Shown one piece after another: positions 44,701 to 56,159 of a DNA stretch of 64,000 nucleotides. The DNA is from Patella vulgata. Taxonomy: Eukaryota; Mollusca; Gastropoda; Patellidae. The position numbers and the translations under genes were made by a program. Below the pieces are notes generated by a model, which worked only from the letters and a program-made list of their open reading frames with translations, was not told the DNA's origin and did not search any database. The stretch spans positions 67,167,459 through 67,231,458 of the forward strand of contig NC_065879.2 in the NCBI RefSeq assembly GCF_932274485.2, given 5' to 3'. The stretch's first letter is position 1; the number at the start of each line of letters is the position of its first letter.

Positions 44701-45637
44701 GGCGTGTCCATATACTCGCCACCATATCTCAATATTATTTCCAGATGACCAAAGGTAAAGACAAATATGATAACGACACTGAATAATCCCACGGGTCATT
44801 GGTATCCTTCAAAACCCCACATAATGCAATGAGGATAAAAAAAATTCTGAAATAGTAATGACGATGCTTGGCCTGAACAATAAAGCTGTTTGAATCCCTA
44901 TAGCCAATAAAATGTCGTGAGTTTTGGATACTGGTACGTGAAAAGACTCATAACTGTCAAAAACTAAAAAAGGTTGTACAAAAATCAAAATTTATTGTCC
45001 CTTACTAAGTCCGTTTTTCTGTTCACCCCCCCCCCCCCCCAACCCTGGCGCACCGAGGAAAATATCCGTATGTTAGTCTTAAAACGACCCACATATTGTA
45101 GACGAGATACTAAACTAACATTCATTTCCATTCCATTACGGTAGAATATAGATATTATACCATGAGTTTGTTTATAAACATAAACAGTGATTGACAGGTA
45201 ACCCCATGACGTCACAACTGTTAACACGATTTATACTTCGGATTCGGCATGGGTAAAACCTTTTGATACTAGATACTGAATACCATACACTGAGAAGTAG
45301 TAATAGCGTTATTTGTACGTTTATGGCATAGATATCTAACATTTTTGGTAAATTTGTACGAATATCGGTAAAATTCTAATTATCGCAACAAATCTAATAC
45401 GAAGAGGCTAAAATCTGTAGGTAATAATAATCTCCTCCCGTGCCTCAAACCTTCTATAGTTCTATAGTTTCCAAGTTTTAATATTAATATCAATCTATTG
45501 CATCGCAATGAAGTTCTGCCGTGTTCACGTTGTTATATTAATAATCGTCCCAAATATTTCACCGGATGAAGTTCTACAGTTTTTACATTTTAATAATCGT
45601 CCCATTTTACCAGATTGAAGTTCTATATTTTTCAAAG
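44701..45637. other. Intergenic DNA, nothing recognised
   Basis: Non-coding, with a poly-C tract at about 45,027-45,040. The last part is the presumed 3' UTR of the EF-hand gene. Confidence 0.35.
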
Positions 45638-45643
45638 TTTATT
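45638..45643 (-). terminator. Poly(A) signal (complement AATAAA) of the EF-hand gene
   Basis: TTTATT on + is AATAAA on -, about 104 bp past the TGA stop. Confidence 0.5.
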
Positions 45644-45746
45644 ATTAGTAATCATTTCAAATATTTCACCATTGTTTTCACAGATCTATATTAATATTTC
45701 CTCCCACATGTCACATTTTTATGTTCTTAAACGTACATTTCATAGA

Positions 45747-48700
45747 TCATGTCCTCGGCAGTTCCAGAGTTATAACATGTTTTGATTTCATAACAGGTTC
45801 GATAACTTTTAAAGTCTCCACTTCCTGGATAGGTCTCCTTCTGCAAGTTTCTAAATCATCGTGCTGAATAAGAATACCCCGTGTTTGTAGACTCCGGGAG
45901 AGCGAAGAGTTTTCAACTACTTTCGACTTTCTTGGTCTCATAGAAGAAAAGGGTCTACTCAAAGGTTTGAAGCTGCTGTAGGATTCTGAGACTTGAAAAC
46001 CTTGTTCGATTTCAGCAGAAGCTGATAAATTGACAACGCGAACAATTTGTGAAGCACTTGAAGAATTTCGTGCGGATTTGGACCTGGAAAGGTTACTTTT
46101 GGATTGTTTTTGTGGTTCTTTGGATCTCGTGTGATGGGGAAAATTATCGTTGTAGATGTTGTGAGTTCCGTCCGCATTCAGCCGGTTACAAACGTCCGAC
46201 TTACTTCTCGCAAGTCGTTGGGTAGTCCTTCGAATTGGTGGTGAATTTAAACAGTCTTTTTGATTAGAAGACGTCGATTCCACGAACGAAACCCGACCTG
46301 GCGACGTCTTCGGTCTTTTAAGAAAGGGTATAAAATTGTCATTTTTTCTTTTGTCCATAAAGTCAATATTAAGCTGAACGGTGGTAATTTGAGTCGAAGT
46401 TCTCCTGGTCTGGGGTTTTGGGAAGGGGGCTTTGGTATCTACCGATGTTTTTATCTTTGCGTCAGCGATACTTGTATAAATATCCTTGGATGCGTCTGGT
46501 AAATCAATTTTATTAAATCTTATATTTATTCTTTGAGGTTCCGTGGAGTCCGTCGGACCCTCCTCAATTTTGGTCATTGCTATAAAATTGGCTGTTTTTG
46601 GTCTTCGTCGATGGTCGCCCTGAAACCTAATATGGTCATATCCGGGATCCGGTGCGTCTAAAGATGCATGTGCTGTCTTTGGTCGGTCAGGAATACCTCC
46701 TTGGTGCACAACTTTTGTATATTTGTAGGGAGGCGCGGGGCAATTTAAAGTTGCATATAGAGTTTGTAATCTTTCCAGGCTGCACCCACAGCAAGTGGAA
46801 AGTGGATTATGCACATGTTCAGTGGATTTCCGATTGTGATCATTAGGAAACATTTCAGTGTCATTTTTACTACCCGTATCACTATAATGGGAACTGTTTT
46901 GGGAATCTTCTTTGTGGGATAAATCGTCTGCATGGTGTGTATCGTCATCATGCAGTACATGGTTCTGTCGTGAATCTCTGTAGTCATTTGTGGTCGAGTA
47001 TCCTCGATCTTCTTCATTTTCGGTATACGCTAAACTTTTCGTTTCAGCAAGAGAGGAGCTTATTCCAGATCCTGTCCTTCGTTCCGATTCGAAGTCTTTT
47101 ACTTTTCTGGGAGCATTAATCTTAGACACATGTGCCAGTCGGGTGTCTGTAGATTTTTGATGCGATGTTTGCGAAGCTATCCCAGAGTCTGTCGTGTTCG
47201 GGCGTTTTGGTTCTACAATTCGTGATTCTGCAGTTTGCGGATGGGACAATTCAGCTGCCTTTTGAAATGTATGTTGCCAAGTTGATAACCGTCGAGAGCT
47301 GCTGCTTGTAGCTGGTCCATCCCCAGATGATTGCAACTGTTCATACCATGTTCTTCCCACTACGTATCCACTATCTTGGGTGTTGTGACTTTCTAGGGAT
47401 TGTCTTAGCTTTGATTTGTGCAATCTGCTAGTAGTCAGATGCCTAGCGGTCAAGGCGTCCCCGATTATGTAATCTCTGGGTTCCAAACTCGGTTCTGGAG
47501 TGAACGTCGCACTTGTAGCAGTCTTAGGTCTTATCGGAACAATCCTTTGTTTGTCTTTTGTTTTTGCCGTTTGAACTCGGGAGGTCCTCGGTGTTGAAAG
47601 AAATGGCATTTCAAAATTCTCAATTTGCACGAACCCATAATTTTTATTTAGACCATCGGCAGACATATCAACGTTGTTTGAAAATCCCCCAGTTATGAAG
47701 TTTTCCAGTCTAGCTGCTCTAAGTATCCTGTTCAGCTTTTCATCTTCAACAGGTTCCGGGAATTCTGATGCTTCTATTTCATCGAAGTCGTACATTTGAT
47801 TTCTGGAATGTGGAATATCAAAGTCTAATGCTGTTAAATTGTTATCTACTATAGAATTAGCGTCATTTTTTTGTGTTTTGGGGATTTTGGATTTTTGACA
47901 GGATCTAACTACTAAGCAATCAATCATGCCATGGTTATTCATATTAGAGGAGACGTCTACATTATCTTCTAGATGTTTTTGTACATTTTCAATAGGACTA
48001 TTTGGGCGTAAATTATCACCTGTATAAGAACGGGCATGTTCAGTTTTGAGTGTGGGAAACATGGATACAAGATCTGTAACTTTAGCTTTAGTTGTTCTTG
48101 GGGTTAACTGAAATGGACTAATAGTCATGCTAGTTAGCTTTCCGGCTTCAGTCGCGATCCGTTTCTCATATTGTTGTCCTTTACTATCTGTATTCAGGAA
48201 AGTTGTATCTTTGTGTAAGTTGAACAGTTTATTTTTGGAAGAAGTGCTCATATTATCTGGATCAAAATAGTCACATAGGTCGACATGGGACGGCAGTGAC
48301 TTCACTGATGATTCGCTTGCTGTGTCTAGTTCTCGTTCAGACGAGGAGTGTTCAGTTTCCAATACCGGATATTGTAGCTCATGTTGAGTATCGCCATCGC
48401 CTCTTTGTTTCCGAGAACTATTGCTAAAGACATCGATATTACCCAAAAGCTGTTCAACGGTGATGTTCGTATCAACATCCAAGGAGATATCAGAGATATC
48501 TTCAATATGTGTATCTTCATCAGAATGCATGTCTTCGGGAGGTTCCGTTGTTACTATAGCTTCTAATCTGCTATTATTCTGAGAAAGTTCGTTTTCAGGA
48601 GCTTCATTCGTGTTTTTATTGGTAACCACTCGCTCTGTTCTTTCACTGCTAACCAAATTTTGTTGAAAGATTTTCGTAAGCCTTTCGTGTATTTCAGAAG

Positions 48701-49099
48701 TCTTTAGGGAAACTCCTTTAGTTCTGTCGTTTGCATAAACTTCTTCCCCTTCACACTGGGGATTCTGTACCACCTCCGCTTTACTGACTTGAGAACCCCT
48801 CCTCATATGTGATATCACCGAAACAGCATCTTTCACGTAATCCACGTAGGACAAAAGTTTTCGCTTTTGTTCCGAAACTAAATGATACTGGCTGTCTTCA
48901 CGGGTGAGCTTTCTCGAACTCGGGCGCCGTAGTCGTTTGTAGGTTCCGAATTTACTGTCGTCGTCCTCATTGTCCTCTTGTTTTTTCTCTTCGAATTTAT
49001 CATCACCATCATCATCATCATCATTGCCATCCGATGAAGCTTTCCTTATTTCGGGTTCAGGCAGTTGGGGTTTTAGGCATACCATGAAATCACGAAAAT
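45747..49099 (-). CDS. Exon 4 of the EF-hand gene (tail-coding)
   Basis: 3,353 nt. The acceptor TTTTATTTCAG precedes ATTTTCGTGATTTCATGG, so the first codon is completed by exon 3 (G/AT = Asp). The Met at 49,085 is internal (FRDFMVC, last helix of EF4) and is not the start. TGA at 45,747-45,749. The reading frame is open for 1,116 codons in AT-rich DNA, which is strong evidence of selection. Confidence 0.93.
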
Positions 49100-52000
49100 C
49101 TGAAATAAAAAGAACGTAAATAAGATCCTGTTAAATTAATCTCTTCGGGAGTTTATTAGTCTTGTTTTGCAATGCATGCTTCTCCTTTCCACGTACATAT
49201 TATTCCTGTCTATGGCCTGTGTGTATCTTTAACGACACATTTGATTGGTACATCAGAACATCAAATTAGACTTATGGACAACGGGTTCACCCCTAACCAT
49301 CGAAGATCCTTAAAGAGCTAATATATCTTTAGCCTGACAATCTGGTGGACGATAACATATAGTTAACGTATTTTATACATTACCTTCAAATCCTATCTTG
49401 CCGTCTTGATCAAGGTCTATATTATTCACCAGAGCTAATAGCTCCTGATCAGAGATAGATACTTCCAGTTTCTGAAACAGCCGGTGGATGTCAGCGCATG
49501 TTATATATCCGTCATTATCCTGATCCAAAATGGCAAAAGCTTCGTCAAAATACAGCTCCTCGTGGTCACCATTTTCTGCTGCTATTCTCACTAAGGCCTT
49601 ATCTAGATCTATTGGATCTATCGCCCCGTTAGCTGAAAAACAAAACTGACCAATTTCTATTTTGTTTTGATTAATATGGTTGTATTATCGCCATTAAGGG
49701 ACTTTAAGTTACTTTAGGATTTGTGTATCTTATTTTAATAATGCCAAAACCCACAAAGATACACAGCGGACACTTGATCATTCGTAGGGCTGAACTCTCC
49801 ACCATATCGATGAGGAAATTAAAAGGAGCAGGCAAAGCTTTAGCAAATTTTAAAAGATCATTCCAATCTTCATGTGGGGTATATTTGTCATACGACAAAA
49901 TGTGATCTGTCAGTGGGTTGCAGAAAGGATTTTAAAATATAATTCAAAATAAAATGAAATGGGCTTTAATGCTAAAAAATATAATTCAACTTGCAAGCCT
50001 TAAACGAGGGGTGTCCCTTTACGTAAGGTCAAAATAAGTGTGGATTTGTTTTGATCCGATGTGTTAATAGACACGCACCTTTGGTGTTATTTGTCCTTTT
50101 AAATATTTCATTTCTAACATGTTTTATGTTTCGAGTTCGGCAGTCTAACGGATTGAAATTCCGAACTATCTACATTTGGGGACTGGGCGGTACTGCGAAT
50201 ATGACCCATATGTCAATATGGTGACAAGTGAAAGCAACTTCATTTTTAATAGTCTCAAAAAAGTTTGGACACTTGTCAGCTGCTACACTATCACATTTGG
50301 ACCAGGTAGAGAAAGCACAAATTATATTACTATCTTTGCTTTGCTTATCTTTGCTTATCCATTCGGAATTTTTTTTAACGCACACTATGTATACTGGCGA
50401 CATTAACGATGGGAGGCTGAAAATTTACAAACCTTCTACTAAAGCATTCCTGGTTAAATCAAGTATATCCGATTCACCCTGGTGAACCCCCAAAGATGTC
50501 AGCAGAGGTGCGATGTTCTCCACGTTCAGTTTGATATCGTCACTTCCACCCGCATCTTCACATAATGAAAAGGAATATTTGACCTCTGGAAAAAGAAATA
50601 CTATATTGAAATATAACATTTATCTGTTAAACTGTTGTATTATTTTTTTTTCGGGGTTCCTAAAATAATTTTCTAAAAGGAGATAAACTTTTCTCTCAAT
50701 ATTTTCCATAATATTCGAAATTAAAAACACGAATTAGAATTCAATATTGGTCCATGTCAACAATATTGATGTTTCCAATATCCAATACTGTAGTAATTAG
50801 TTAAGGCTGATTCACAAACGACAAAATAATAATAAAAAACGTGAAAAAGGGGCCAGGTCGGTGTAATTCGAAATTACATTTAAGATACCTTATGGGAGAT
50901 TAGTTAAAGAGCTGGCAATTCTCACTATAATAGTTAAAAACTAGATAATGTAAAGGCAATTTGCTGAAAATTTCAGTCAAATGGGTCCACTATGAACCGA
51001 GATTTTAGCGATTGAATATTGGGGCTAACCTCGATCATCATTACTAAAGTCGATGGGATAAAAAACATAGTCTCGATAAACCATTGTTTGATTTAAATAT
51101 GAATGGAAGTCGAACAGCAAATCGGAACGTAATCCAATAAATATCGCAAGCTAGCCATGCCATCTCGAGTTGATTATGGTTTGGATAAGTTAATTAATGT
51201 CTAATTAATAATTTAGATCACATTTCAGGCAGATTTAGCTCTTGCATAATGTATGTTTAATATGTTCCTTTAGAACTCCTTTTGTCTAGTTTAATGTTCC
51301 AAAGGCTAGAATCATATGCTCTTTAAGGGCAAATATCATCAGTGAAATGAAATTAAATGAAATGGGGTTTAACATCATACTGCTCCGACTGAGCTAATGA
51401 AGACAGGCATACGCCATACAGTGTGCTAGGACGGAAATTTTGCCCGGACATCGGCTCTACGAACGACTAGACATTTGTTCTTGTCAGGATCTCCGCCGCG
51501 CACCGCTGACAAGGGGAGTCTACGCCGGAAAAATCCGATGAACTGTCTCCGCCAACACCGGGATAGCACCTGCGACCTCCAGGCTAGCGAGTCAGCGTCT
51601 TACTCACTTAGCCACGGTGTGTTCCGATATGATCTGTATATTAGTGATGCATCTTTCTACATTTTTATTGTTAAGTTACAACATCACCATTGTTATCTAT
51701 GTCCATTTTTTCACGATAACTAGGGGGGTGGGTTGCCGAATGGTTATGGCGTGCGCGTTGGATCAGAAGGTCTGTCATTGAGTCAAGTGGCGTGGTTTCG
51801 ATTCCCCGCTTGTACGTGACAAGGAGTAGGGTCGCCTGTCCAACCTCGTGTGTTTTCTCCGGGTCCTCCCACTACTAAAGACCCATATGCGCATGCGAAT
51901 TATAGAAATAAAATTGAACCATATGTTAGTCCCGAAATGACCTAGTTTGTGTCGAGAGGACGTTTAACGCCATTTCTCTCTCTCCCTCTCTTTCACGATA

Positions 52001-52999
52001 ACTCCCTCCGCATCCTAAACATATAAATCTCACAAGAAGTGCACCTTGTGTCGTTCTCTCTGACAGATATTTAACAAGAAATTTCTGGGTATGGATGAAA
52101 ATGGGCCCTTGAATCTAGTTAAGAAGCACAGTGTCACCCAACCCTCTTCCTAGATCCGACTTTTAATGTAAATGAACTTACTATCTAGTATATAATTTCT
52201 ATATCTCGCCTCCTCCTCCATTATACACAGATGTTCCAATTCCAACAAATGTAACCTTTCTATTATAGATAGATAGATTTATTTACATAAGCACTGTGTT
52301 ATTATATATCTTAGAACAAGTGATACCACTTCCCATCTCAGATATCGGTTATAAAAATATTATGGCAGAGTTAATTTTTTCTCCATTATTTAAACCTTGA
52401 ATAATCTACGATCTAAAAATAAAAATCTACGCAAAAGAGTGGTAGGTGTCGGATACGCTTACTCTTTTTTGAACACACAATATCAAAGGATATTTTTGTA
52501 TTGTAGGCCTACTTTTTGTAATAATGTGTTCCAGTTTTATTTAAATTTCTTTCTATGGTACATTTTCCCGGTGTTTATTTTGACCTGGACTGTTTGTTTT
52601 GTCTCTGGTATACCTATTGATGTCACTTGTCATTTAATAGCGACGATCAAACAGTCAGTTTTCATTCATAATCCATAAGAGTTTAAATATCACTATAATA
52701 TCGTACACTGCATACTACACTTGTTTGTTTCACCTGTTGACAGTGTGACTTTCTATAGGGGCACATATTATAACACAATTTATCATATAAATTCACATAT
52801 CCAACAACATCCATTATACTTTAGCATTACGTTCTAGTTAAATCTGAAACATTTCATCTCAATTTGTTGAGAATTTCCAGAATACTTCTACTCATTTAGC
52901 CATTTCTCCGAGGTATTTCTCCAACTTGTTGCTTCAAAATCATTTACCTGAAAAGTTCATAGAGCTGGCATATATTTCGCAGTTATTGTTTAAGTCCAT
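45747..52999 (-). CDS. Calmodulin-like EF-hand protein with long disordered tail (four exons)
   Basis: Exon join on -: 52,999-52,948, 50,585-50,433, 49,632-49,384, 49,099-45,747, totalling 3,807 nt or 1,268 residues plus stop. All introns are GT-AG and every junction keeps frame. Residues 1-160 align with calmodulin's four-EF-hand layout. EF1 and EF2 are degenerate. EF3 (105-116, DQDNDGYITCAD) and EF4 (141-152, DLDQDGKIGFED) keep the Ca-binding acidic positions and the central Gly, with Asp instead of Glu at position 12. The EF4 loop is completed only by the exon 3-4 splice. The remaining 1,100 residues are Ser/Thr/Asp/Lys-rich and open with a DDDDD patch. RPKT(A/S)-type motifs recur near residues 675, 782 (RPNT), 957, 983 and 1,079. 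Likely a Ca-regulated scaffold. Its family is unassigned. Confidence 0.9.
49384..49632 (-). CDS. Exon 3 of the EF-hand gene (EF2-EF4)
   Basis: 249 nt between acceptor TTGTTTTTCAG and donor GAAG/GTAATG. Encodes from NGAIDPIDLDKALVRI through EF3 to IDLDQDGKIGFE. Confidence 0.93.
49633..50432 (-). other. Intron 2 of the EF-hand gene
   Basis: 800 bp. Contains a scrap of SINE family 2 tail (AAATGAAATGGGCTTTAA, about 49,953-49,970). Small open frames here are intronic. Confidence 0.7.
50433..50585 (-). CDS. Exon 2 of the EF-hand gene (EF1-EF2)
   Basis: 153 nt between acceptor TTTCTTTTTCCAG and donor GAAG/GTTTGT. Encodes VKYSFSLCEDAGGSDDIKLN and VENIAPLLTSLGVHQGES, which matches the helix pattern of calmodulin EF1 with a loop that has lost the Ca ligands. 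Confidence 0.9.
50880..51260 (-). repeat. TTAA-MITE family, full copy
   Basis: 381 bp from TTAA (50,880-50,883) to TTAA (51,257-51,260). Left GATACCTTATGGGAGATTAG, AAAGAGCTGGCAATTCTCAC, TATAATAGTTAAAAACTAGA; centre ACCTCGATCATCATTACTAA; right GTCTAATTAATAATTTAGAT, CAGATTTAGCTCTTGCATAA. It best defines the family's two ends. Confidence 0.88.
51344..51620 (-). repeat. SINE family 2, nearly complete
   Basis: TAAATGAAATGGGGTTTAAC tail, CTGAGCTAATGAAGACAGGC, ACCGCTGACAAGGGGAGTC, ACCTGCGACCTCCAGGCTAG, CGAGTCAGCGTCTTACTCAC and TTAGCCACGGTG (complement of the tRNA-like head). The stretch between the GCGGCGCTAC and CGAACGACTAG blocks is deleted. Confidence 0.88.
51721..51995 (+). repeat. SINE family 1, nearly complete, CT tail
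   Basis: GGGTTGCCGAATGGTTATGG, GTGGTTTCGATTCCCCGC (B box), TTGTACGTGACAAGGAGTAG, GTTTTCTCCGGGTCCTCCCA, CCCGAAATGACCTAGTTTGT and a CTCTCTC tail. Confidence 0.9.
52948..52999 (-). CDS. Exon 1 of the EF-hand gene (start)
   Basis: ATG at 52,999 on -, encoding MDLNNNCEIYASSMNFS and ending TTTCAG/GTAAATGA. Phase 1 joins AG of exon 2 to give Glu (FSEVKYSFSL), in line with the calmodulin helix E-F order. No in-frame upstream ATG was sought beyond the short upstream leader, so the 5' UTR boundary is unknown. Confidence 0.78.
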
Positions 53000-53350
53000 A
53001 GTATGTTGATCCTAACAGTCGGCAATACATTAGAAGAGTGACTTGAACCATATCAGATTTGTTTCGGTCTTAGATTATATTAAGCGGTTTAGGTTAATCT
53101 GTGAATGGGTGTTAAAATCAAAGTATCGTGCTATACCAAAGGCGTTGTGATATATTTAGACGGACAACATACAGATGTCAACTAAAATACCACAAGCGAG
53201 TAAATCTAACAAATGGGGTGGTGGGGGGAAGAAAGTCGGTTCCTCCATCTATATCTAACAAATGGGGGGGGGGGGGAGAAAGTCGGTTCCTCCATCTAAA
53301 AAGTAACTTTTTCAAATGCCCTTTCCTACACCTGTGTTGAATATAAACCG

Positions 53351-54122
53351 TTAAAGGTCCATTACATTAAAGCAAAATATTCCTATTGCTCGACCTTCTT
53401 TTGGCTTCAGGTGTGTGTTTGGGTGTGGGTGTGGGTGTGTGAGGGTGTGTGTGTGGGTGTATGTGGGTGTGTGTGTGTGTGTGTGGGCGGGGGGGGGCGA
53501 ATGGTTAGCGCGTGTACGTTGTATCATAAGGTCTGTAATTGAGTCAACTCACGTGGGGTTTCGATTCCCCGGTTGTACGTGACAAGAAGTAGGGTCGCCT
53601 GTCCAACCTCGTGTGTTTTCTCTGGGTCCTCTGGTTTCCTCCCACTGCAAAAGACCCCTACGCGCAAGTGAATTATTGAAATAAAATTGAACCATATGTT
53701 AGTCCCCAAATAACCTAATAGTTTGTATGGAGTAGACGTTAACACCCCCTCTCCCTCTCTCTCTCTCTCTCTCTCTTGGCTTCACATGTTATAAGTTATT
53801 ATTTAGACAGTTATCAACATGACAAGCCTATGATCAACTCTCTAGACGATCGGATGGCCGAGATTTAAATGGATTTAAACATCAACGAGATTTCTAAATT
53901 TAAGGATAAAAATGACAATCGGGGTCAAGTCTCGGTTGTCAAGTACTGTTGGTACGATAATGAACGATCTACGCTATATCTTCAAACAGTCATAACTTCG
54001 CTGAGTATAAAGTAATTTGAATGAAATTTACAAATATATATTCATGTTTCATTTTCTATTTTTGAACTGTTATAGCAAGAACGTCCAGCTCTTTATCTAA
54101 TTCTTACATAATGCATCTTTAA
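53351..54122 (+). repeat. TTAA-MITE family copy split by a SINE
   Basis: TTAA at 53,351-53,354 and 54,119-54,122. Left end AGGTCCATTACATTAAAGCA, then a 375-bp interruption (SINE plus one copy of its target site), then TTATAAGTTATTATTTAGAC to TATAGCAAGAACGTCCAGCT and CTTACATAATGCATCT. About 397 bp without the insertion. Lies just upstream of the EF-hand gene's first exon. Confidence 0.88.
53410..53775 (+). repeat. SINE family 1 inserted in a TTAA-MITE, with target duplication
   Basis: Flanked by 9-bp direct repeats TTGGCTTCA (53,401-53,409 and 53,776-53,784). A GT-rich array (53,410-53,487) precedes the SINE head (GCGAATGGTTAGCGCGTGTA). B box GGTTTCGATTCCCCGG, core GTGTTTTCTCTGGGTCC and (CT)n end at 53,775. 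Confidence 0.92.
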
Positions 54123-54261
54123 ATAATATGCTATAATATTTTAAGGTGTCCTTTTCCTGTCCATGTTGAAAATAAACATAAATTTAAAAAAAAAACATTA
54201 GGGGAAGGACAAAACGATTTAGGTACATAGATGCAGAGACAGGTGGAGTTTAGCGCTTACT

Positions 54262-54468
54262 CAATACAAACTAGGTTATTTCGGGACACGACATATTATG
54301 GTACTTCTTCATTTCGATAATTCGTCTGCGTTCAGTGGAGGGAAACCAGATGAATCGGATAAACACAACATGTTAGGCATGCGACTCTACAACGTGTGAC
54401 GTACAAGCCTGGAATCGAAACCACAACACTAAACTCAATGGTCGACCTTATGATCTAACCTTTCACAA
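54262..54468 (-). repeat. SINE family 1, degraded
   Basis: ACAAACTAGGTTATTTCGGG, CGACATATTATGG, AGTGGAGGGAAACC, ACGTGTGACGTACAAGCCTG, GAATCGAAACCACAAC. Confidence 0.75.
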
Positions 54469-54469
54469 A

Positions 54470-54920
54470 CTTATAAAGTCTTGGGGAAAATGTATCAGGC
54501 ACTATACATGTTAATCTCTAGATGACCCCATCGTTTAAGTACGAAACTGTTAAAGTAATTTCTTTAATTTCTGATCACAAGTCAATAGAGGACTTGACTG
54601 ATTGCGATGTTCATTAAATGAATCGACAAAGGTCGTACCTATTTACTGATATGATTTCTTGGAGTAAGTGATCAGGTCACTGAAAATAAGTTCATAGAGT
54701 GGCGATATGTACTGATATACATTGCTAGGTATTAATGTAGGTTATTACAGCGATAATCCAATAATCTTATAATCTCCTGCCATGTAGTAGTCGGGTATTA
54801 TTTGATTATCTAAATCTACAGATTGTTTAGGTGATCATGAAAAAGATATTATCTCAACTGGTGGATCAAGAGAAGCGGGTCCGTTCCAAATCAATGGACA
54901 AATAAAATACTTTTCTACAC
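54470..54920. other. Intergenic DNA, nothing recognised
   Basis: AT-rich, non-coding. Confidence 0.35.
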
Positions 54921-54921
54921 C

Positions 54922-55128
54922 TGTTGGACTAATGAAGACATGTCCATGAGGTAAATTTGCAAGGACAGCGGCGTTTCCGTCTAATATTTGCTCTTTTATG
55001 GATTCTCGTTGCATCCGAACGACTAGAAAGTGTTACTTGCCGCCAGACTCTACGTTTACCCAACCAGTGACACCGGAATCGAAGTCTGGATCTCCTATTT
55101 AGTGAGTGAGTACCTTATTAGCTGGGTC
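54922..55128 (-). repeat. SINE family 2, degraded
   Basis: GACTAATGAAGACATGTCC, AAATTTGCAAGGACAGCGGC, GCATCCGAACGACTAG, and ACACCGGAATCGAAGTCTGG near the head. Confidence 0.7.
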
Positions 55129-55129
55129 T

Positions 55130-56020
55130 ATGTATCAACAACTATGGCCTATGTCGTCTGGAGAAATTGCCGTTTAAGGGATTACGCTGATGAGTGACGC
55201 AGTCATGTGAGCCAAGCTTTAGGGGTTAGTTGTGATGACTATTAATGTAAAGAGAGGAGAAGAAAATCAGTATTTTGTGGGAAATTATAAATAAGTGGGT
55301 TCGTATGGGTGGAGGTGACTTGCGTCTACTGCCAGAATATATATGATCACTTTTATTTAGGTGGACTGTTAAACGGAATATTTTGGTTTTATCTATATGG
55401 ACGTAAACTGTGCAACGACCTTTCCGCATCAAAATCATTTATAGTCACCAAAACCGGACACAATAAACCTTTAACCAAATACCCCAAAAAAGAGAGAAAA
55501 GGAAGGAAGGAGAGAATTTATCTATGGAGAACTTATTATAATTGGATTAGTCTCCCTTCAATCGGAAGATGTAAAATACATAAATGTATACAGGGGAAGA
55601 AACTTAAAAGTATTTTGGTATTTTGAGGAATTTTAAAAGTTGAAGTCGCATCTCTAGGGAGACATGAACGTCTACTGGAGAAAAAAACTTAGCAAGTTTC
55701 TTTGGAAACACCTGTCTGCGATATCACCCTTGGTGGAAGCGGACTAAAACCCTACGAACAACGAAACTTAATTATAATAAGATTTTACCTCAATGTCGCT
55801 ATATAATTAAATAATATAGCCTTTTGTTTTTGTGGCGGTGTCATTTTGAGGCTAACTACGATAATTGTTATTCTACGGTTATGTTGAAGTTAAATAATGA
55901 TGATCAAAATATAAATTCTATGGAACTACTGATACTACAAACAGTTTCAAAGTTCAGTATATTTGAGAAATCGTGAACCTTAATATAAGGACTGAGGTAA
56001 AATTAACATAGAAACTACGA
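55130..56020. other. Intergenic DNA with a short dispersed-repeat scrap
   Basis: About 55,696-55,760 (TTTCTTTGGAAACACCTG, CTGCGATAT, GTGGAAGCGGACTAAAACC) matches 14,985-15,052. The frame at 55,309-55,626 is unsupported. Confidence 0.4.
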
Positions 56021-56150
56021 ACTGAAATGAAATGAAACTGTGTTTAACAGCCTATCCTACTCCAGCTGGGCTATTGAAGACGGGCACACTCCATACAGTG
56101 TGCTATGGGGGAACTTTTGACGGACGGCTGCGCTACAACCTACCACTTTT
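56021..56150 (-). repeat. SINE family 2, 3' part
   Basis: GAAATGAAATGAAACTGTGT, CCAGCTGGGCTATTGAAGAC, CATACAGTGTGCTATGGGGG, GACGGACGGCTGCGCTACAA. Confidence 0.75.
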
Positions 56151-56159
56151 GAACGATTT

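Larger units (their letters stand above)
50586..52947 (-). other. Intron 1 of the EF-hand gene, repeat-filled
   Basis: 2,362 bp. Holds a TTAA-MITE (50,880-51,260), a SINE family 2 copy (51,344-51,620) and a SINE family 1 copy (51,721-51,995). Confidence 0.75.

Noticed and set aside
49085-49085. Met at 49,085 as the start of an 1,112-residue single-exon protein
   Set aside because: It lies inside the last helix of EF-hand 4. An acceptor sits 14 bp upstream, and the spliced reading completes the EF-hand loop exactly.
52397-52678. 93-codon hydrophobic frame in intron 1 of the EF-hand gene
   Set aside because: Hydrophobicity reflects T-rich DNA (Phe/Leu/Ile codons). No other support.
55309-55626. 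105-codon frame
   Set aside because: Composition follows the AT-rich DNA, there is no domain, and the left part is open on both strands.
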